From contig JALJEE010001605.1 of assembly GCA_023231475.1 (NCBI GenBank), positions 62,001-126,000 on the forward strand: a stretch of DNA of 64,000 nt, in the 5' to 3' direction. The notes under the pieces are model-generated. The model did no database searches. It had not been told where the DNA came from and was given only the letters and a program-made list of their open reading frames with translations. Numbering within the stretch: the first letter of the stretch is position 1; every line of letters begins with the position of its first letter. Below, piece after piece: positions 59,283-64,000 of the stretch. Source of the DNA: Seison nebaliae. Lineage: Eukaryota; Rotifera; Pararotatoria; Seisonacea; Seisonidae. The translations under genes and the position numbers were made by a program.

Positions 59283-60614
59283 TTAATCTTCTTTCAGCCA
59301 TGAATGTCTTCTCAACTCGGATACTGACCACCGTTTTTCTGCTTCCTTAATTAAACAACATCGAACGAAATCCTCACAATTCGACAATTCTTTTTCTATT
59401 TTTTCGTTCGGTGATTTTCTAAAAAATGAATTTAACTTCCTTCGATAAATATTTCGTTCAACTGTATTCGATCTAATAAGAGAAGTATTTTGGAATAATT
59501 CGTATTCAGGATTTGTCGTTAGAATTTGTTGGTATAATCGATCTTTCCAATTCCTCTCATACGTACCGATCGTGTACGGCAGTCGATCAGTTAACATCAA
59601 GTAAGTCATGATACCGACACACCAAACATCAGTAGCCGGTGTCATCATTTGTTCATTGATCACTTCCGGTGAACAATAAGCAGGCGTGCATAAACGTGAA
59701 TATTGGCGATTGACTTTATAGGCAGGTCCAGCAAATCCGAAATCTATTAATTTCACTTCTATTTCATTATCGGGAGATAATGGCGATTTTACAAATAACA
59801 AATTTTCTAATTTAATATCCAAATGAACTAGACGTTTCTTATGTAGATAATCCAAAGCGTCCAACGTCTACCAGAAGAACACGTGGAACTTTAAAATAAG
59901 AAATTATTATAAACTTGTCGTAACACTTTCTTAATATTCTCTATACCTAACAAATAATCTCCAACGGTGCCTCCATTCAAATATTCCATAATCATCATGG
60001 CACCATAAGTTGGAGAATAAAGAGATTCGACTATTTGAATGATATTTGGATGACGAAGATGTTTAGTTATCTTTTCTTCTTGTCGTGCATCTTGATGAAA
60101 TCGTTTCCCAAGAACTTTTGCTGCAAATAATTTATTTGTTCGTTTATTACTCACCTATTAATTTACCAAATTTAAATTAAATTTTTTATCTTTAATATTT
60201 AAGTTTCTCTCAAAATGTTAAATAAATTTTCTTAAAACTTTAACATATTAAAAAAGGAAATAGAAAAATTTCTTTTTTTAAATTTAATTAAAAATTTTAG
60301 TACTAAACTAAATATACAGTTCCATTGCCCCCTGTAGCGATTTCATCCAAAATTTTATATTTGCTTAAAAATTCATCATTATCTCCTTCATTATCACCGA
60401 GAGTTGGATAAGATGGTTTCAAATAAATTTCACGTCGATCTAATTTATTGGACTTTTTTTCAGATAAAAAATTTTTCGTTTCAAATTTCAACTCTTCTGT
60501 TAGAGCGTTGTGGAGAGAAGAACGAATTTTATTGAAATTAGACAAAACATAAAAAGTTTTATTTAAAAAGGTATTATGGAAATTAAAGGGAACTAAATTA
60601 CTAAATGAGGACAT
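59283..60614 (-). CDS. Serine/threonine protein kinase, CAMK-like
   Basis: Exons 60614-60309, 60154-59915 and 59867-59283, both introns phase 0, 376 residues. About 85 N-terminal residues precede a kinase domain: Gly-rich loop IATGGNGTVYL, ATP-binding Lys in FAAKVLGK, HPNIIQIVESLY, hinge MIMEYLNGGTVGDYL, catalytic loop VHLDIKLENLLF (HLD instead of HRD, catalytic Asp and Asn kept), DFG in IDFGFAG, and activation segment end TPAYCSPEV. The G-helix region carries an insert of about 40 residues. All catalytic residues are present, so an active kinase is likely. HLDIKxEN is seen in DAPK/MLCK/Trio-type kinases, but I cannot assign a subfamily. The domain ends right at the stop. Head-to-head with CFAP45, 252 bp between starts. 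Confidence 0.88.
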
Positions 60615-60866
60615 GATCAATCATAAATATACAATTAAAATTAAAGGAAAAAACAAAAAAAAAAGTCAACAGAAATATGGATCAAGTTAAATTTCAATTC
60701 ATCTCAATTTTGATCAATGCTTCACATTTGAAGCATAATATTTTTAAATTATAATTGATAATAAATTAAAATAAAAATTATTTGAAATCCAATTATAATC
60801 TGGTCGCCATGTCAATAAAAACAATTTGTGATCAAAACATTCTGGGTTCTTGTTATCAAACTGGAC

Positions 60867-62871
60867 ATGGAGTTGCAACAACGTAACATCGTCAGATCGA
60901 CAAGTACGTCAAGTAAACTTAATCCGAAGAGGAATGGCGCGATGAGTCGATATCGTTGTATTAGTAAAACATCGAATTGTGACGAGTCGTTGTTTGGGAA
61001 ACCAAAACGATTGATCGATGCTGAGAATATGCGACAGAAACAAGCCAGTCAGAAATTGCCTGACATTACAAGAACAATAGAAACGACTCATAGACCAAGA
61101 CAACAGGTTTCGTCAGCAGCTCCGTTTGCATTACATGAAGATGAATTGCAACGATCTCAAACGTTATCACCTGAAAGGAAATATGTGACTCATATTACTA
61201 AAAACTTAATCAGAAATATTTTGTTAACAATTTTCTTATTATTTGAAGAGTTCTTATTGACTTAATGAATTTTCAGAATACCTGAAGATCCAAGTGAACA
61301 GACGGCAGTTATCGATTCACAAGCATTGAATCGTCTAACTAATCTCTCAAAAATGAACACAGCGGAAATGAATAAAATGAAGTTGCGAGAATCCCAACAA
61401 TATACTAGTGAATTGCAGGAAGAATTATTAAAGCGACGACAACAATTGCAAGAATTAGACATTGAAAGGAATAAACAAATGAAAGAATTTAACTTCGATG
61501 ATAATGCAGAAATTTTGAAGAAAGCTGATGAATTGAGAGAGAATGATGATGAAGAAATCAGACAGTTGAACGAAGTTCATCAACATTAATTTTGAAGTAA
61601 AGTCATTGAATTTCTTTTAGTTGATTTTGAATGCAAAAATTCAGGCAATACGCGACGCTCAAATAGCCGAAAAGCAGGAAATCGAACTGGAATTGAAAAA
61701 CGAAGGAAGACGAATGGATTCGATTATGGAGAAGAATCGTCTCCAACAAATTTCGATGCATGAACAATTGGAAGAGTTGAAAAAACGACAAGCTCGAGTT
61801 AAAATTTTTTGGTAAGTTCTCAAAGAAAATTAGTTGGAACTATTTAGGAAGGAGCTAGTGAAATTATGAAACAAATTGGAATGAATGAACAAGAGAGATT
61901 GATTAAAGAAGAAATTAAGGAACAAGAGAATCAATTAATGAGGAAACATTTGGAGAAATTGCGAGAAGAAGATTTCAAAGATATGGAACAGAAAAAATTG
62001 AAGCAAAAAGGAATTGCCGTTAGTTTCGAAATTATGAATTGTATGAGAATTATCAAATTCAATTTTATCATAGAGTGATTTAAAGAAAGTTAATGCTGAA
62101 ATTGAGAAAGTGAAAGAGAAGAAGGCTGAATTAGATCGAATAGAAGATATGAAAGGTTTATTTCATTTTAGACTTTATAAATTAATTGATATTTTAGTAA
62201 TGCAATATTTGAATGAAAGAGCTGAAAAGGAAGCAGCTAAAGAACAAGAAATGTTAGAGAAAAAATTAGAAAAGGAAAAAGAAATAGCGAAACTTCGTGC
62301 TCAACAAGAACGTGCTAAAGATGTTCAAGCTGAGCGAGATGCATTGCGGGCTAAAAGAGATCAAGAGGAACGTGAACGTGAATGGCGGAGACAAGAGAAG
62401 ATCGACGCAATTAAACGAAAGGAGAAAAATGAACAATTGAGATTAACAAGAGAGTGGCAAATAAAGAAGAAGCAAGAAAATGTGGTTGACGAAATTCGAA
62501 GAAATGAATTTGAATTTAAGAAAACTCTCGCTAATCAAATAGAATCAGAAATCAAATTGAAAAAAGAAGAAGATGAAAATAGGAAGAAAAACTTAAAATA
62601 TCGAAATGATCTCGCCTCCCAAATACGTCAAAATGAAGAAGTTTATTAATTGTTTTAAATACAGTTTCTATATTTTCTTTTAAAATCTTTCATATTCTAG
62701 TCATTTATCAATTCAAAGAAGTCATATTTTGAAGAAGGTAGTAAATTGAATGAAGAAACAAGAATGAGGAAGATGAGAATTGAAGCTATTAAAAAGAAGA
62801 AATTGGATGAATTGAGAAAAAGTGGAATTCCTGCGAAGTACTGCAATGAAATTGAGAGGAAGATTATGTAG
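60867..62871 (+). CDS. CFAP45: Cilia- and flagella-associated protein 45
   Basis: Seven exons: 60867-61222, 61277-61574, 61621-61797, 61848-62018, 62074-62155, 62198-62640, 62701-62871; phases consistent, 565 residues (human 551). CFAP45 is a coiled-coil microtubule inner protein of motile axonemes. Signature segments run in order: CDESLFGKPKRL, LIRNILIPEDPSEQTAVID, LILNAKIQAIRDAQIAEKQE, REEDFKDMEQKKLKQKG, EIAKLRAQQERAKDVQAERD, ALRAKRDQEEREREWRRQEK, DLASQIRQNEESF, SYFEEGSKLNEETRMRK and LDELRKSGIPAKYCNEIERK at the end. No frame damage is seen, so the gene appears functional. Its presence implies motile cilia or flagellated sperm in the host. Confidence 0.93.
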
Positions 62872-63294
62872 AAGTGTTTGGTATCAGAAATTCTATTTCA
62901 CCAAATTCACCGTCAACTTTAATTAAAAAATACTTTGGATAAATTAATATTTATATTTTGTCGATGGAATAAAATTAAGTTAATCGTTACCATAATAAAT
63001 ATTAATAAGTTTATCATCTTACGATTAGATTGCAGGTTACCCGTTATGTAGAAGTACGATAATACAAAGTTCCATAAAATGGCCGAACATTTGAAATGAA
63101 TTGGTCGAGAATTGGACCAGTAAATTAATCATCTATAATAATAAATTAAGGTCACGTAGAGGTATCAGATTAACATAAAGTAGTCATGAGAACAAGAGAT
63201 GGTCGGAAATTTGGAAGAATGTTCTTCTCTTTTCAGGCATTCCATTATTTCGACCGACTGAACAATTAATCAGAAAGAAAATCATTTAAATGAC
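62872..63294. other. Intergenic, CFAP45 to UXS1
   Basis: About 0.4 kb, AT-rich. It includes an AATAAA near 62969, possibly the poly(A) signal of CFAP45. No gene. Confidence 0.4.
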
Positions 63295-64000
63295 ATGAAA
63301 TTTTTATCATTACTTTTCTTTCTACTTATCGGTGTACAACTCGAAACTAATTTTGACCATGAAAAGCTAAAATATACATCTAAGCAGAATTCCAAGAAAA
63401 CTGTAAGGGAGAAACCTAGATGGATGAAGAAACGTATTTTGGTTAATATTTAATCGATATACATATTATATGGGATAACTTAATTTTTTTCATCAGATTA
63501 GTGGCGGAGCAGGATTTATTGGATCTCATTTAACCGACTATTTAATGCTTGCTGGTCATGATGTGATAGTTGTAGATAATCTGTTTACTGGATCATTAGA
63601 CAATGTTGCACATTGGATATCGCATCCAAATTTCCATTTCGTTAATCATGATATATCCGAACCATTCTACCGAGAAGTCGATGAAATTTATCATCTAGCA
63701 TCACCTGCATCTCCTCCTCATTACCAATGGAATCCTATAAAAACTTTAAAAGCTAATACTTTAGGAACATTTCATCTCTTAGGAGTCGCTAAGAGAAATC
63801 GTGCAAGATTTTTATTAGCATCCACCAGTGAAGTGTACGGAGATCCATTGGAGCATCCGCAAACAGAAGATTATTGGGGGAATGTAAATCCAATTGGGTC
63901 ACGCTCGTGCTATGATGAAGGGAAAAGGAGTGCCGAAGCAATAGCTTATGCATATAACCATCAAGAGAATGTGGATGTTAGAGTTGCCAGAATCTTTAAT
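63295..64000 (+). CDS. UXS1: UDP-glucuronate decarboxylase, 5' part (cut by window end)
   Basis: Exons 63295-63441 and 63497 onward, phase 0; the gene runs off the window. UXS1 (SQV-1) makes UDP-xylose from UDP-glucuronate in the Golgi or ER lumen, for the xylose linker of proteoglycans. Exon 1 gives a hydrophobic signal-anchor (MKFLSLLFFLLIGVQL) and a basic stem. Exon 2 has the NAD-binding SGGAGFIGSHLTDYLML, FHFVNHDISEPFYREVDEIY, HLASPASPPHYQWNPIKTLK, LLASTSEVYGDPLEHPQTED, NPIGSRSCYDEGKRSAEAIA (catalytic Tyr and Lys) and VRVARIFN at the edge. The usual first Gly-rich motif begins with Thr; here it is Ser. Confidence 0.95.

Noticed and set aside
1-64000. CRISPR arrays, bacterial operons, tRNA or rRNA genes
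   Set aside because: Looked for and not seen; the sequence is eukaryotic with spliceosomal introns.

Overview
The window looks like AT-rich animal nuclear DNA. Genes have short introns (about 34-80 bp, a few longer) and no bacterial features. About 25 protein-coding genes can be supported. Most were assembled by hand from open frames plus GT..AG junctions that restore phase, and many are anchored by protein families I know well: VPS35, GET4, YTHDC1, AP3M, PPIL1, MED7, PGAP3, TFAP2, NACA, DNLZ, TMEM87, RPL35A, ACAT, CFAP45 and UXS1. No database search was possible. The host is uncertain. A cuticle-type collagen (28.2-29.3 kb) closely resembles nematode cuticle collagens, yet a full-length CFAP45, a protein of motile cilia and sperm flagella, lies at 60.9-62.9 kb. 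That pairing points to a small moulting or cuticle-bearing animal that still has motile axonemes rather than to a typical nematode.

Layout. 1-6.7 kb: no gene recognised. 6.7-10.3 kb: an orphan 7TM receptor and a secreted Kazal-Kazal-Kunitz protein. 10.5-16.5 kb: VPS35 (-) and GET4 (+), divergent. 17-22 kb: an orphan type II membrane protein, a CUB-LDLa membrane protein (-), and an orphan membrane protein (+) starting 33 bp from it. 22.6-28.1 kb: YTHDC1 (-) and AP3M (+). 28.2-34.2 kb: cuticle-type collagen, a decayed LINE, a MITE with 8-bp target duplication, and a 13-exon secreted gene of unknown family. 34.7-37.7 kb: claudin-like protein, neuropeptide precursor, TMEM141-like protein. 38-40.8 kb: gene-poor, with an RT relic. 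40.8-47.3 kb: small orphan, PPIL1, MED7, PGAP3, TFAP2. 47.3-50.3 kb: no gene. 50.3-64 kb: NACA, DNLZ, TMEM87, RPL35A, ACAT, two convergent cysteine-rich secreted paralogues, a kinase, CFAP45 and the start of UXS1.

Four observations stand out. First, nearly all donors begin GTT rather than the usual GTA/GTG. Second, the 13-exon secreted gene (31741-34160) has only phase-1 introns, so every internal exon can be skipped in frame, as in micro-exon genes. Third, AP3M carries two tandem versions of one exon that cannot both be used without a frameshift. Fourth, a 431-bp hAT-like MITE is intact with its target duplication. Housekeeping genes are often head-to-head with short spacers (NACA/DNLZ, RPL35A/ACAT, kinase/CFAP45, small orphan/PPIL1), which suggests shared promoters.
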